A stretch of 64,000 nt of DNA from Ascarosepion bandense (lineage: Eukaryota; Mollusca; Cephalopoda; Sepiida; Sepiidae), in contig JBBBDQ010000446.1 in NCBI GenBank assembly GCA_037127315.1, forward strand, positions 403,501 to 467,500, in the 5' to 3' direction. The notes under the pieces were generated by a model. It did no database searches. It had not been told where the DNA came from and saw nothing but the letters and a program-made list of their open reading frames with translations. A program made the position numbers and the translations under genes. Every line of letters begins with the position of its first letter. Within the stretch, counting starts at the first letter, position 1. Positions 36,240-47,164 of the stretch are shown piece by piece.

Positions 36240-37425
36240 TCTCTATGCCTGGTTGGCTAAGGAGATTTTTGTAGACAAGCATATGTGCTGATTCCTTAAG
36301 TTTACGTAGTTTCCAGTGGTGTTCTCTATTTATTATTTCAACTTCATCCCATCGGGATTTCTATACTTGGTTGGCTTAGGAGATTTTTGTAGCCTAGCAT
36401 ATGTGCTGATTCCTTAAGTTGACGTAGTTTCCAATGTTGTTCTCTATCTATTATTTCAACATCATCCCATAGGGATTTCTATGCTTGGTTGGCTTAGGAG
36501 ATTTTTGTAGCCTATCATATGTGCTGATTCCTTAAGTTGACGTAGTTTCCAATGTTGTTCTCTATCTATTATTTCAACATCATCCCATAGGGATTTCTAT
36601 GCTTGGTTGGCTTAGGAGATTTTTGTAGCCTATCATATGTGCTGATTCCTTAAGTTGACGTAGTTTCCAATGTTGTTCTCTATCTATTATTTCAACATCA
36701 TCCCATAGGGATTTCTATGCTTGGTTGGCTTAGGAGATTTTTGTAGCCTATCATATGTGCTGATTCCTTAAGTTGACGTAGTTTCCAATGTTGTTCTCTA
36801 TCTATTATTTCAACATCATCCCATAGGGATTTCTATGCTTGGTTGGCTTAGGAGATTTTTGTAGCCTATCATATGTGCTGATTCCTTAAGTTGACGTAGT
36901 TTCCAATGTTGTTCTCTATCTATTATTTCAACATCATCCCATAGGGATTTCTATGCTTGGTTGGCTTAGGAGATTTTTGTAGCCTATCATATGTGCTGAT
37001 TCCTTAAGTTGACGTAGTTTCCAATGTTGTTCTCTATCTATTATTTCAACATCATCCCATAGGGATTTCTATGCTTGGTTGGCTTAGGAGATTTTTGTAG
37101 CCTATCATATGTGCTGATTCCTTAAGTTGACGTAGTTTCCAATGTTGTTCTCTATCTATTATTTCAACATCATCCCATAGGGATTTCTATGCTTGGTTGA
37201 CTTAGGAGATTTTTGTAGCCTAGCATATGCGCTGATTCCTTAAGTTTACGTAGTTTCCAATGTTGTTCTCTATCTATTATTTCAACTTCATCCCATAGGG
37301 ATTTCTAAGCTTGGTTGGCTTAGGAGATTGTTGTTGCCTAGCATATGTGCTGATTCCTTAAGTTTATGTAGTTTCAGTGGCATTCTCTATCTGTTATTTC
37401 GACTTCATTCCATAGGGGGCGGTGA
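36240..37425 (-). repeat. 118-bp tandem repeat made of PLE GIY-YIG coding DNA
   Basis: Ten head-to-tail units (tgcttggttgg at 36482, 36600, 36718, 36836 and so on). The minus-strand translation of one unit gives LWDDVEIIDREQHWKL and, continuing, RQLKESAHMIGYKNLLSQPS, the C-terminal part of the PLE endonuclease domain. The corresponding single-copy sequence is at 53530-53640. Units 3-8 are nearly identical; the outer units are more diverged. 118 bp is not divisible by three, so the array cannot be one open protein repeat. Confidence 0.93.
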
Positions 37426-37690
37426 TACCCTTTCTTCCTCCATAATACGCCTGATTTTATTATCTTTGCACGTGTCACGGCCTTGCGATGTTCTTGTAGC
37501 CTTACCTTAATGGGTTACCTGTTTCTTTCCACAACTACATGGAATGAAGTATACACAGGCCTCATGCAAAGTTCTCCTCTGTTTGGAGGTCTTACTCGGA
37601 AGAGATATCTGCGAACCACTTCTGAAGATCATCCTGATGTTATATGGACTACAGATATTGTATTTTCTCCGATAATCACATAAAGAAGGC
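37426..37690 (-). pseudogene. PLE GIY-YIG endonuclease remnant
   Basis: The minus-strand frame 37743-37507 includes NICSPYNIRMIFRSGSQIS, then EACVYFIPCSCGKK. The CVY.IPCSCGK.Y pattern is the GIY-YIG core of Penelope-like ORFs. Frameshifts follow; downstream frames give IKVRLQEHRKAV-like sequence. The 5' neighbour, RT, is absent. Confidence 0.8.
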
Positions 37691-37765
37691 CGGTGTGTAC
37701 AAATGCCGAAATGCTGTAAAAATGACAACAAAGATGAGGACAATAGTCCGAATAATTTAAATAGT
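37681..37765 (+). repeat. PLE terminal segment, inverted relative to the PLE ORF
   Basis: aagaaggccggtgtgtacaa, tgccgaaatgctgt, then aaagatgaggacaatagtcc. It is the same terminal sequence as the satellite monomer and the ends at 46250-46410, here on plus next to a minus-strand ORF. Confidence 0.8.
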
Positions 37766-38530
37766 GATGGCTTGTTTTTCCTAAACCTGCAAGGTATTCT
37801 GTTATTGTTTTTTTCTTTTCAGGTACCATATTAATCTGCTATTAATCATCCTATAATATACAGCTGGTGAGGTCTGTTGTATAGTTTCTTCTGTGTATAT
37901 TCTACCTGAATCACCTGTCTATATTCTGCCTGAATCACCTGAGTCGGGTGAACAAAGCTGCATCTCAAAATATCGAAATAAACCTCTTCTTGTCTGTCGA
38001 CGAAAATAATATAAAACCCATGGTGACTGTATTTCTTTTGCGCGGTCTCTCTCTCTCTCTCTCCCTCTATTTCAAACATACGCACCTAATGGGGGCGCTA
38101 GGGGGTGTCGTCAGTGATGTCATCGCGTGGATTACTAGGGGATTTCGGGTCTTTCAACATCATACCCCCTTCAATGCGCCGACCCGACCAGATATGATCA
38201 GTTTCTGGCCCACCCTCGATAAGCGCTTTCAGACCCTGGAAAATTACGTTTAGACCCGGTACGAAACCTTGCAAATGCTTCTGATTGGCGACAGTCAGAG
38301 CCACTTTCCATTTAGAAGCGAACCGTACATGAGCTCGTCCGAAACATTAATTTAAACGCAGAATTTCGGGGAATTTTAGCTAACAATTTGTTTTGGAATC
38401 CAGGCACTCTTTCTTTTGATCCATATCCAATTAGCTGTCCTTTCCGCTGTTTCGATTATGGACTTGAGTGCATTCCTTTTTTTTTTACTCCCACTATCCC
38501 AATATCTGTTAAAGCTTTGCATCTTTTGCA

Positions 38531-38573
<43 letters not shown>

Positions 38574-39240
38574 TCTCTCACTTTCTCTCTCTCTCTCTCT
38601 CTCATAAATGTCGGACCATATAACTGCAATCCATTCAGTGTTTCCCAGCATAGTCTAGTGTTTTCCTCTCATAAATGTCGGACCATTAATTTCGAAACAA
38701 TTTGGCGAGAATTTGCTTGAACCGAACGTTGCTTATTTTTTCACAGAAGATAAATGACAAAATAAACTGGACCCAAAGATGCATCAAAATGAGGACTTTT
38801 TTCGCAACTGATAAAATCGACAGGAATCAAAACTTCATATTGAAATAAAGATATTCCATTATTTTCATTCTGTTTCTCATCGGTGACATGGTTATATTGT
38901 TGAATGGAGGGTTTCGGATCTGGTGAGATTAGACACATGCGCATTCCAGGTTAGCGAACGCTGCGCTAAGTTTATTGACGTCTTCCACCCCAACTTCTGT
39001 CTGCAACTGACAGGCTCAACTCTAAAACTAAACTGTCTCTCTGTCACCGCTGACGTCACTTAAATAGTTACCTCCTGGCACTTCGGACTTCTGGTACATT
39101 CTGACATTTTCGAACTTTGTTCGTTAAAACAAAATCTTCGCGACATCTGTTTTGCCCAATGAAAAATACACCTCTTGGTAAAATTCTATCATTTTCACTG
39201 GCAATCATAAGTAACCAAAAGTATTATTTCATAGCGACCA
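37766..39240. other. No gene seen; TC-rich microsatellites
   Basis: (TC)n runs at about 38046-38062 and 38533-38603. A ~26-bp direct repeat (tattctgcctgaatcacctg type) at about 37898-37942. ataaatgtcggacca occurs twice, at 38603 and 38671. Open frames of 60-110 codons are driven by the TC runs or lack any domain. Confidence 0.5.
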
Positions 39241-39254
39241 ATATATTATATAAT

Positions 39255-39594
39255 ATATCTAAACTTATTTCTAAATAGAAATTTGTCTGTGTGTGTGTGT
39301 GTCTGTGTGTGTGTGTCTGTGTATGTGTGTCTGTGTGTGTCCGTTACCTATAGACTCCGAAACGGCTGAACCGATTTTCTTGAAAATCAACACAGTTGTA
39401 CTATAAGCGTCTGCGAGTGTTCTTAGCTAGGTTTTGTGTCGAGGTACCCCCGATAAATATCGATAATCGAAAAAATCGGGTTATAAAAGTAGTGGTCCGA
39501 TTTTAATCAAACTTGATGCACTCAGAGACAAAGACATAAGAAACGATATTCAGAAGTTTCAAGGTTGCAGTTCTTACAATAGTGCAGAAAATCG

Positions 39595-39658
<64 letters not shown>

Positions 39659-39660
39659 GC
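39255..39660 (+). repeat. (TG)n block plus 'aaacggctgaaccgatttt' repeat and (TA)n
   Basis: (TG)n-like sequence at 39283-39340 leads into actccgaaacggctgaaccg (39354-39373) and related sequence to 39580, then (TA)n at 39599-39654. The 'change sign, question the coefficient' style clause (different gene, same wording) is common near the ends of Helitron-type elements in invertebrates. I see no Rep/helicase coding and no firm ends, so the class is only a suggestion. Confidence 0.4.
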
Positions 39661-40200
39661 AAGGTGTGTGTCTGTTTATCTGCCGGCATGTCTGTATTTT
39701 TTCAGCCATTTTATTTTAGTTTTTGCTTCGGGTTTGGCTCTAAGTAGGTATAATTGTAATTCTTAGTCTCAGCCATTATACCGTTTACTCAGAGGACATA
39801 TTTAGCCTTCGAAATTCAGTTTACGACGAAAAAACTTATTTGATATCGATAGCAGGAAATCAAAATTTGATTTACATCCATTCATTTTTTTTCAGCCTAC
39901 AGTTTCGCTTTAACTGGAAACAACTATTGCTTTTTAGTCTTTCGTGCCAACTACCAAAGTGTCTGAGCTCCAGGACCATGGATTAGTTTTAAAGCTTTCA
40001 TTACACCCGAGCAAGGCCGGACTATACTGCCAGTACAAAAAATTTGTCAGGTCTGTATTGTCTTTCCCAGATTCGGATATTGGTACATCTGTGACTTATT
40101 TCCAGTATCTTTCAATGTTGTTGCTGATCTATATATGCTTAAGTGTTTGGAGGATGTAATCTATTAATATCTGAGGTAATGGTCTCAAGAATTGATAATG
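39661..40200. other. No gene seen
   Basis: AT-rich with a short plus frame (39944-40159) that has no recognisable domain. Confidence 0.45.
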
Positions 40201-42314
40201 TACGAGGCTCATTCAATAAAAAAGGTGAATATTTCGGTATAAGGACTTCTACGAGGGTCATTCAATAAATAAGGTGAATTTTTAGGTATAAGAACATCTA
40301 CGAGGGTCATTCAATAAATAAGGTGAATTTTTAGGTATAAGAACATCTACGAGGGTCATTCAATAACGAAGGTGAATTTTTCAGTATAAGGACATCTACG
40401 TGGGTCATTAAATAAATAAGGTGAATTTTTCGGTATAAGGACATCTACGAGGGTCATTCAATAAATAAGGTGAATTTTTCGGTATAAGGACTTCTACGAG
40501 GGTCATTCAATAAATAAGGTGAATTTTTCAGTATAAGGACTTCTGAGGTCATTCAATAAATAGGTGAATTTTTCGGTATAAGGACATCTACGAGGGTCAT
40601 TCAATAAATAAGGTGAATTTTTCAGTATAAGGACATCTACGAGGTCATTCAATAAATAAGGTGAATTTTTTAGGTATAAGGACTTCTACAGGGTCATTCA
40701 ATAAATAAGGTGAATTTTTAGGTATAGAGGACTTCTACGAGGGTCATTCAATAAATAAGGTGAATTTTTCGGTATAAGGACTTCTACGAAGAGGTCATTC
40801 AATAAATAAGGTGAATTTTTCGGTATAAGGACTTCTACGAGGGTTGTTCAATAAATAAGGTGAATTTTTCGGTATAAGGACTTCTACGAGGTCATTCAAT
40901 AAATAAGGTGAATTTTTCGGTATAAGGACTTCTACGAGGGTCATTCAATAAATAAGGTGAATTTTTCGGGATAAGGACTTCTACGAGGGTCATTCAATAA
41001 ATAAGGTGAATTTTTCGGTATAAAGGACTTCTACGAGGGTCATTCAATAAATAAAGGTGAGATTTTTCGGTATAAGGACTTACGAGGGTCATTCCAATAA
41101 ATAAGGTGAATTTTTCGGTATAAGGACTTCTACGAGGGTCATTCAATAAATAAGGTGAATTTTTCGGTATAAGGACTTCTACGAGGGTCATTCAATAAAT
41201 AAGGTGAATTTTTCGGTATAAGGACTTCTACGAGGGTCATTCAATAAATAAGGTGAATTTTTCGGTATAGGACTCCTACGAGGGTCATTTCAATAAATAA
41301 GGTGAATTTTTCGGTATAAGGACTTCTACGAGGGTCATTCAATAAATAAGGTGAATTTTTTCGGGATAAGGACTTCTACGAGGGTCATTTCAATAAATAA
41401 GGTGAATTTTTCGGTATAAGGACTTCTACGAGGGTCATTCAATAAATAAAGGTGAATTTTCCAGTATAAGGACTTCTACAGAGATCATTCAATAAATAAG
41501 GTGAATTTTTCGGTATAAGGACTTCTACGGGGTCATTCAATAAATAAGGTGAATTTTTTCGGTATAAGGACTTCTACGAGGGTCATTCAATAAATAAGGT
41601 GAATTTTTCGGGATAAGGACTTCTACGAGGGTCATTCAATAAATAAGGTAGATTTTTCGGTATAAGGACTTCTACGAGGTCATTCAATAAATAAGGTGAA
41701 TTTTTCGGTATAAGGACTTCTACGGGGGTCATTCCAGCCAATAAGGTGAATTTTTCGGTATAAGGACTCCTACGAGGGTCATTCAATAAATAAGGTGAAT
41801 TTTTCGGTATAAGGACTTCACCGAGGGTCATTCAATAAATAAGGTAGATTTTTCGGTATAAGGACTACTACGAGGTCATTCAATAAATAAGGTGAATTTT
41901 TCGGTATAAGGACTTCTACGAGGGTCCATTCAATAATAAATAAGGTGAATTTTTCAGTATAAGGACTTCTGTAGAGGTCATTCAATAAATAAGAATTGAA
42001 TTTTTTTTTCGGTATAAGGACTTCTACAGGGGTCATTCAATAAATAAGGTGAATTTTTCGGTATAAGGACTTCTCCACGAGGGTCATTCAATAAATAAGG
42101 TGAATTTTTCGGGATAAGGACTTCTTACGAGGGTCATTCAATAAATAAGGTGAATTTTTCGGTATAAGGACTTCTACGAGGGTCATTCAATAAATAAGGT
42201 GAATTTTTCGGTATAAGGACTTCTACGAGGGTCATTCAATAAATAAGGTGAATTTTTCGGTATAAGGACTTCTACGAGGGTCATTCAATAAATAAGGTGA
42301 ATTTTTCGGTATAA
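40201..42314 (+). repeat. 49-bp tandem array, left arm (~43 copies)
   Basis: Unit: tacgagggtcattcaataaa, then taaggtgaatttttcggtat, then aaggacttc. Spacing is 49 bp (for example 40836 and 40885). The outermost unit differs (ctcattcaataaaaaaggtg). Units near 40250-40480 carry acatct in place of acttct. Occasional 1-5-bp indels. Confidence 0.95.
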
Positions 42315-42429
42315 CGCCTTATAATACAGATAGAAGCTGACATTTTTTTAATTTTTTTTCTTTTGCTTCTTTTTTAAGGGGATTTAATTTATTGCAGATT
42401 GAAAAAAAACTTCAGATTTTTTGAGATAG

Positions 42430-43062
42430 CCGACTAAGAAACATGCTGCAGGATTGAACAGAGGTCAGTTATCAAAATCTTGGTTGCTGAAGGGTGCAAT
42501 CTAGTTGCAATTTATAGGAGAATGTCAACTGTCCATGGTGCCACATGTTTCATGCAAAATATGTCTACATGTGGGCTAAATTGTTTAAATAAGGATTGAG
42601 CAGTGTTGAGGATGAAAACAGGCCTGGGCGATCTAAGGAAGTGAGGTCTGCTGAGGTGAACGAATCAGTCAGTGACCTCATTTAGTCTGACAGAAGGGTG
42701 ACAGTGGATGACATTGCAAGGACTTTCAGCCTATCTGTTGGGGCAGCGCACAAAAATGTCCATGATGATCTTGCCTACTCAAAGGTCACCTACCGGTGGT
42801 TGCCAAAGATGCTAACTGCAGAGCAAAAACAAACGAGCTGGGCTGGGAACTACTCCCTCATCCCCCTTACAGCCCAGGCATTGTTTAGACCTTTCAAAGC
42901 GTTCACGATAGGTACGAAGTTTAAAAGTGACAATGAAGTCAAAAGTGCTGTGAGCTATTGGATGAGACATCGGTTCAAAGATTTTTACGCTGAGGGAATA
43001 AGGAAACTTGTGTACAGATAGGAAGTGTGTGTGACACTGCTGGGAGACTACGTTGAAAAATA
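42430..43062 (+). pseudogene. SETMAR-like mariner transposase, catalytic core deleted
   Basis: The N-terminal HTH part is readable in changing frames: YMWAKLFK, SSVEDENRPGRSKEVRSAEV, NESVSDLI stop SDRRVTVDDIARTFSLSVG, then KMLTAEQKQT (to 42837). Directly after, in another frame, comes ELGWELLPHPPYSP (42836-42877), the region around the third catalytic Asp. Next is GTKFKSDNEVKSAVSYWMRH and FYAEGIRKLVYR, the usual C-terminus. The stretch with the first two catalytic Asp residues is deleted. Normal length is about 345 residues; here about 200 remain. Cannot be active. Confidence 0.88.
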
Positions 43063-43084
43063 AAAAAAAGTAAGCTTCAATCTG

Positions 43085-43530
43085 TATTAGAAGTTTTTAT
43101 ACCGAAAAATTCACCTTATTTATTGAATGACTCTCGTAGATGTCCTTATACCGAAAAATTCACCTTATTTATTGAATGACTCTCGTAGATGTCCTTATAC
43201 CGAAAAATTCACCTTATTTATTGAATGACCCTCGTAGAAGTCCTTATAGCGAAAAATTCACCTTATTTATTGAATGACCCTCGTAGAAGTCCTTATACCG
43301 AAAAATTCACCTTATTTATTGAATGACCCTCGTAGAAGACCTTATACCGTAAAATTCACCTTATTTATTGAATGACCCTCGTAGAAGTTCTTATACCGAA
43401 AAATTCACCTTATTTATTGAATGACCCTCGTAGAAGTCCTTATACCGAAAAATTCACCTTATTTATTGAATGACCCTCGTAGAAGTTCTCATACCGAAAA
43501 ATTCACCTCATTTTTTGAATGACCCTCGTA
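43085..43530 (-). repeat. 49-bp tandem array, right arm (~9 copies)
   Basis: Reverse complement of the left-arm unit (ttataccgaaaaattcacct; tgaatgaccctcgtagaagt). The two innermost copies carry the gtagatgtcc variant, matching the acatct variant of the outer left units. Confidence 0.95.
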
Positions 43531-43926
43531 TTTCATCCGGTCCGAGGATCGTGCTATGAACTTTATATAGTGCTATTTCTAGTTTTAGCTTTGTGCATGT
43601 TCGATTTTATTGCTGTTGAAATTAGATGTCTTTCTCATTTATTTTGCTTTTGATGCTTCATTGGCTATCAAGGTGTAAGGAAAATATTTTATGATTTCTT
43701 CCTTATATATGTTTGTTTCTGGGTCAGTTTGCGTTCGTAGACACTTCGGAATTTCTGTCCCGTTAGCTTCGAAGAATCCAGCGCCGTGGTTTATCATTTA
43801 ATTTAAGTGTTCAGAATAAATCGATTCCTTTCACGTGTACCATTGCGAGTTGACCAGGTATAAGTGATATAGATGCTAATTTCACAGATTCTTAAGTCGA
43901 TGACAGAGTATGTTTTAACTGATGTA

Positions 43927-44300
43927 CACTGCAAGCCATAATTATTAAGCCACCCTAGTTTTTAATATAATTGATGTATTTCATAATATATTCAGTATTT
44001 ATTGCCAAATGAAAATAGAATGGTTCTTTTATTAATATTACTTTGCAAAATTTTACAAGGCATAGAAGCAAAGACGAACTCGTCCAAATCACCCTAAATT
44101 TTCTTCATTCTTTCATTGATGAAATATAGGTAATTATTAAATATTTATAAATTCGATTGATGCACATGTTATTGTGCAGTATTAACAAAAAACCATTCTA
44201 TTTTCATTTACAGTTATTCACTTGGCAATAAATACTACAAAATAGTATGAAGTACATGGTATTTTTTTTAAAAATTGGGGTTGCCTAAGAATTATGGCCG

Positions 44301-44302
<2 letters not shown>
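43927..44302. mobile_element. MITE, Tc1/mariner-like ends
   Basis: gccataattattaagccacc at the left faces ggttgcctaagaattatggc at the right; the inner arms stay complementary (aatgaaaatagaatggttc / ccattctattttcattt). No coding. Further copies at 44783-45168 and 46774-47160. Confidence 0.8.
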
Positions 44303-44350
<48 letters not shown>

Positions 44351-44354
<4 letters not shown>

Positions 44355-44568
44355 CCTATGTCTATAGCACGACTCGGAGTTCCATACGTTTCGCAGTTCA
44401 CCAAATGAATATTATGAACTGACCCTTTCTAGATTTGAAATTTTATCAAATAAAAAAAAATCAAATCATGATAAAAAGTCAAATATAGAAACGGACAGTG
44501 CATAAAAAGCACCTGACTATTGCATAGCGCATGAAACTTCAAGTCGTGCTATAGACGTCGGATAATAA
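44351..44568. repeat. Small hairpin MITE
   Basis: ttatcctatgtctatagcac at the left faces gtgctatagacgtcggataa at the right, ~218 bp apart. A second copy lies at 45321-45530, preceded by an inverted partial end at about 45271-45289. Confidence 0.75.
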
Positions 44569-44782
44569 TATATTTTCAATATATGTTTGTTTCCGGATCT
44601 GTTTGCGTTTGGAGACATTTTGTAATTTGTGTCGCTTTACCTCTGAAGAATCAAGCGCTGTGATTTATCATTTTGTTTAAGTGTTCAGAATAAACCGATC
44701 ACTTCCACGTGTATCAATATGAATTGACCAGGTATATGTGATATAGATGCTAAGTCAATGGCAGTGTATGTTTGAATTTATG

Positions 44783-45164
44783 TACACTGCCGGCCATAAT
44801 TATTAGGCAACCCATTTTTTTTAAAGAAATGTATTTCATATTATATTTAAGTGGATAATTGTAAATGAAAATAGAATGGTTCTTTTGATATTACTATTTT
44901 GCAAAATTTTACAAGACAAGAAAGCTAAGATGAACTCGTCCGAATCACCCTAAATTTTCTTCATTCTTTCATTGATGAAACTGCAATATAGGTAATTAAT
45001 AAATATTTATAAATTCATTTGATGCACATATTACTGTGCAGTATTAAAAAAATAACCATTCTGTTTTCATTTACAATTATTCACTTGACAATAAATACTA
45101 AAAAATAGTATGAAATACATCATATTTTTAATACCTTAGGTTGGCCTTGTAATTATGGCCGGTA

Positions 45165-45168
<4 letters not shown>
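44783..45168. mobile_element. MITE, Tc1/mariner-like ends (copy 2)
   Basis: cactgccggccataattatt faces aattatggccggtagtg. Same family as 43927-44302, with an extra few bases inside. Confidence 0.8.
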
Positions 45169-45171
<3 letters not shown>

Positions 45172-45249
<78 letters not shown>

Positions 45250-45286
45250 GGTATATATATATATATATTCGTGTTATAGACATAGG

Positions 45287-45320
<34 letters not shown>
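45172..45320. repeat. (TA)n(GA)n(TA)n microsatellite block
   Basis: TA run, ~47 bp of GA, then two more TA runs around atattcgtgttatagacata. Open frames here are repeat by-products. Confidence 0.9.
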
Positions 45321-45530
45321 CCTATGTCTATAACACGACTCCATATACTTCGCATTTCACCAAATGAATATTATGAACAGACCGTTTCTAGATTTGAAAT
45401 TTTATCAAATAAAAAAATTAAAATTAAAACATGATAAAAAGTTAAATATATAAACGGTCAGTTCATAAAAAGCACCTGATGACTGCATAGTGCATGAAAC
45501 TTCAATTCGTGCTATAGACGTCGGATAATA
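45321..45530. repeat. Small hairpin MITE (copy 2)
   Basis: cctatgtctataacacgact faces gtgctatagacgtcggataa; interior matches 44370-44550. Confidence 0.75.
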
Positions 45531-45770
45531 ATGTATACGTTTGTGCTATAGAAGTCGGATAATAATAATATACGTTTGTTTCAGGATCTGGAGATATTTT
45601 GTAATTTGTGTCCCGTTAACTTTGAAGAATCCATGGTTTATCATTTAGTTTTAGTGTTAACAATAAACCATTCACTTCCACGTGTATCAATATTAGTTGT
45701 AAAAGTGATGTAGATGCTAACCTCACAGATTTTTAAATCGATGGCCGAGTATGTTTCAATTGATATCAAT

Positions 45771-46215
45771 TACCGGCCATAATTATTAGGCCACCCCAGT
45801 TTTTAAAATAATTGATGTATTTCACACTATGTTTAAGTGAATAATTCTAAATGAAAATAGAATGGTTCTTTGTTATTATTAGTTTGCAAATTGTTACAAG
45901 GCAAGTAGTGACAATTTACCCATCGCATATATACTACCGGCCATAATTATTAGGCGACCCCAGTTTTTAAAATAATTGATGTATTCCATACGATGTTTAA
46001 GTGAATAATTCTAAATGAAAATAGAATGGTTCTTTGTTATTATTAGTTTGCAAATTGTTACAAGGCAAGTAGAGACAATTTACCCATCGCATATATACTA
46101 CCGGCCATAATTATTAGGCGACCCCAGTTTTTAAAATAATTGATGTATTCCATACGATGTTTAAGTGAATAATTCTAAATGAAAATAGAATGGTTCTTTT
46201 TTGTTATTACTTCCA
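45771..46215. repeat. 164-bp tandem repeat of a MITE left half (x3)
   Basis: taccggccataattattagg at 45771, 45935 and 46099, spaced exactly 164 bp. Each unit is the left half of the MITE. The third runs on into a PLE end. Confidence 0.9.
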
Positions 46216-46239
46216 AATCGTCCGAAATTGTCTTCATTC

Positions 46240-46415
46240 TTTCATATACCCCAGTGATCGAAATAAAGATTTCTATTCGAAAATTCAAGCACCTGAAAAA
46301 GGCCGGGGCGTAAAACAGCCGAAACGTCGTGAATATGAAAATAACAATAAAGATGAGGACAGCAGTTCGAACAATGTAAATAGTGTAAATACTACATGTC
46401 AGAACTATTGACAAA
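46240..46415 (+). repeat. PLE 3' end fragment
   Basis: ccccagtgatcgaaataaag, then cctgaaaaaggccggggcgt (46292), gccgaaacgtcgtg, aaagatgaggacagcag, gtaaatagtgtaaatactac. It matches the PLE terminus at 53100-53170 (other strand). (GATA)n follows. Confidence 0.8.
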
Positions 46416-46468
46416 GGTTAGATAGATAGATAGTTAGATCGATAGATAGATAAGAAACAGACCAAAAT

Positions 46469-46510
<42 letters not shown>
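46416..46510. repeat. (GATA)n and (GA)n microsatellites
   Basis: Tetranucleotide tracts at 46426-46482 followed by a ~29-bp GA run. Confidence 0.9.
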
Positions 46511-46514
<4 letters not shown>

Positions 46515-46539
46515 GAAGTGCCTGAGATAGACAGACAAC

Positions 46540-46705
46540 AATATACCCCTGTCATCGAAATAATGATTTCGATTCGAAAATTCATGAACCTGAAGAAGGC
46601 CAGACCGTACAACGGCCGAGACGTCGTGAATATTAAAATGACAATAAAGATGAGGATAGCAGTCTGAACACTGTAAATAAAGTAAATACTACATCTCAGC
46701 GCTAT
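46540..46705 (+). repeat. PLE 3' end fragment, tandem to the previous
   Basis: Same order: cctgaagaaggccagaccgt (46589), ggccgagacgtcgtg, aaagatgaggatagcag, aaataaagtaaatactac. A 60-bp (GATA)n run follows at 46715-46774. Confidence 0.8.
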
Positions 46706-46715
46706 TGACAAACGT

Positions 46716-46773
<58 letters not shown>

Positions 46774-46775
<2 letters not shown>

Positions 46776-47160
46776 CTACGGGCCATAATTATTAGGCAAC
46801 CCCGCTTTTTTTTTTATAGAATTGATGCATTTCATGGTTTCTTAACTGGATAATTCTAAATGAAAATAGAATTGTTCTTTTGTTATTATTAATTTGTAAA
46901 ATTTTATAAGGCATAAAATCAAAGGTGAACTCGTCAGAATCATCCTAAATTTTCTTCATTCTTTCATTGATAAAATTGCAATATAATTATTAAACATTCA
47001 TAAATTCATTTGTTGCACATGTTATTTTGCAGTATTAACAAAAGATCCATCCTACTTTCATTTAAAATTAAAATGAAAATTATACTTGAAAATAGATACT
47101 AAAATTGTATGAAATACATCATTTTTTTAAACACTGGGGTGGCCTAATAATTATATCTGG
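46774..47160. mobile_element. MITE, Tc1/mariner-like ends (copy 3)
   Basis: actacgggccataattatta faces ggtggcctaataattatatc. Interior as in the other copies. Inserted at the end of a (GATA)n run. Confidence 0.8.
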
Positions 47161-47164
47161 TCAT

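Larger units (their letters stand above)
35863..37690 (-). mobile_element. Penelope-like element, 3' part with two amplified segments
   Basis: Read on the minus strand: GIY-YIG coding sequence (37690-37426), ten 118-bp repeats derived from its C-terminal end (37425-36240), then a 3' UTR (36239-35863) that passes into the satellite. The UTR matches the second PLE at 53170-53530: on plus, tagtcatgagttatc, tgaactcacaactctttggg, and tattgcaatttttt. The RT domain is absent; the copy begins near 37690, where an inverted terminal segment lies. Confidence 0.8.
40201..43530. mobile_element. Mariner-type transposon with expanded terminal repeats (Foldback-like)
   Basis: The element begins TACGAGG (40201) and ends CCTCGTA (43530), consistent with the TA target duplication of the mariner/Tc1 superfamily. 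The left arm is about 43 direct copies of a 49-bp unit. The right arm is about 9 copies of the same unit in reverse complement. Between them lies a SETMAR-like mariner transposase remnant. Long inverted arms made of short direct repeats are the hallmark of Foldback elements; here the repeat is the element's own terminal inverted repeat. Confidence 0.85.
43709..45770. repeat. Segmental tandem repeat, 0.87-0.99-kb period
   Basis: The segment starting atgtttgtttctgggtcagt (43709) recurs at 44583 and 45571. The first two units contain, in order, a ~215-bp flank, a Tc1/mariner-like MITE, a (TA)n run and a second hairpin repeat. The third enters the 164-bp repeats. The longer second period is due to the (TA)n/(GA)n block at 45172-45320. 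Confidence 0.85.

Noticed and set aside
38376..38720. Open frames on both strands around 38.5 kb
   Set aside because: Built on a (TC)n run; no conserved domain.
39051..39058. Perfect CRE-type site tgacgtca
   Set aside because: An 8-bp match is expected by chance at this scale and no promoter or gene can be identified next to it.
39255..39660. Complete Helitron
   Set aside because: Only a short sequence reminiscent of Helitron ends; no TC start, CTRR hairpin end or Rep/helicase coding could be shown.
40994..42036. Minus-strand open frames with EVLIPKNSPYLLND repeats
   Set aside because: By-products of the 49-bp transposon end array; frame shifts with each indel.
45128..45434. Open frames with alternating RE or LS runs
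   Set aside because: Translations of (GA)n and (TA)n microsatellites.
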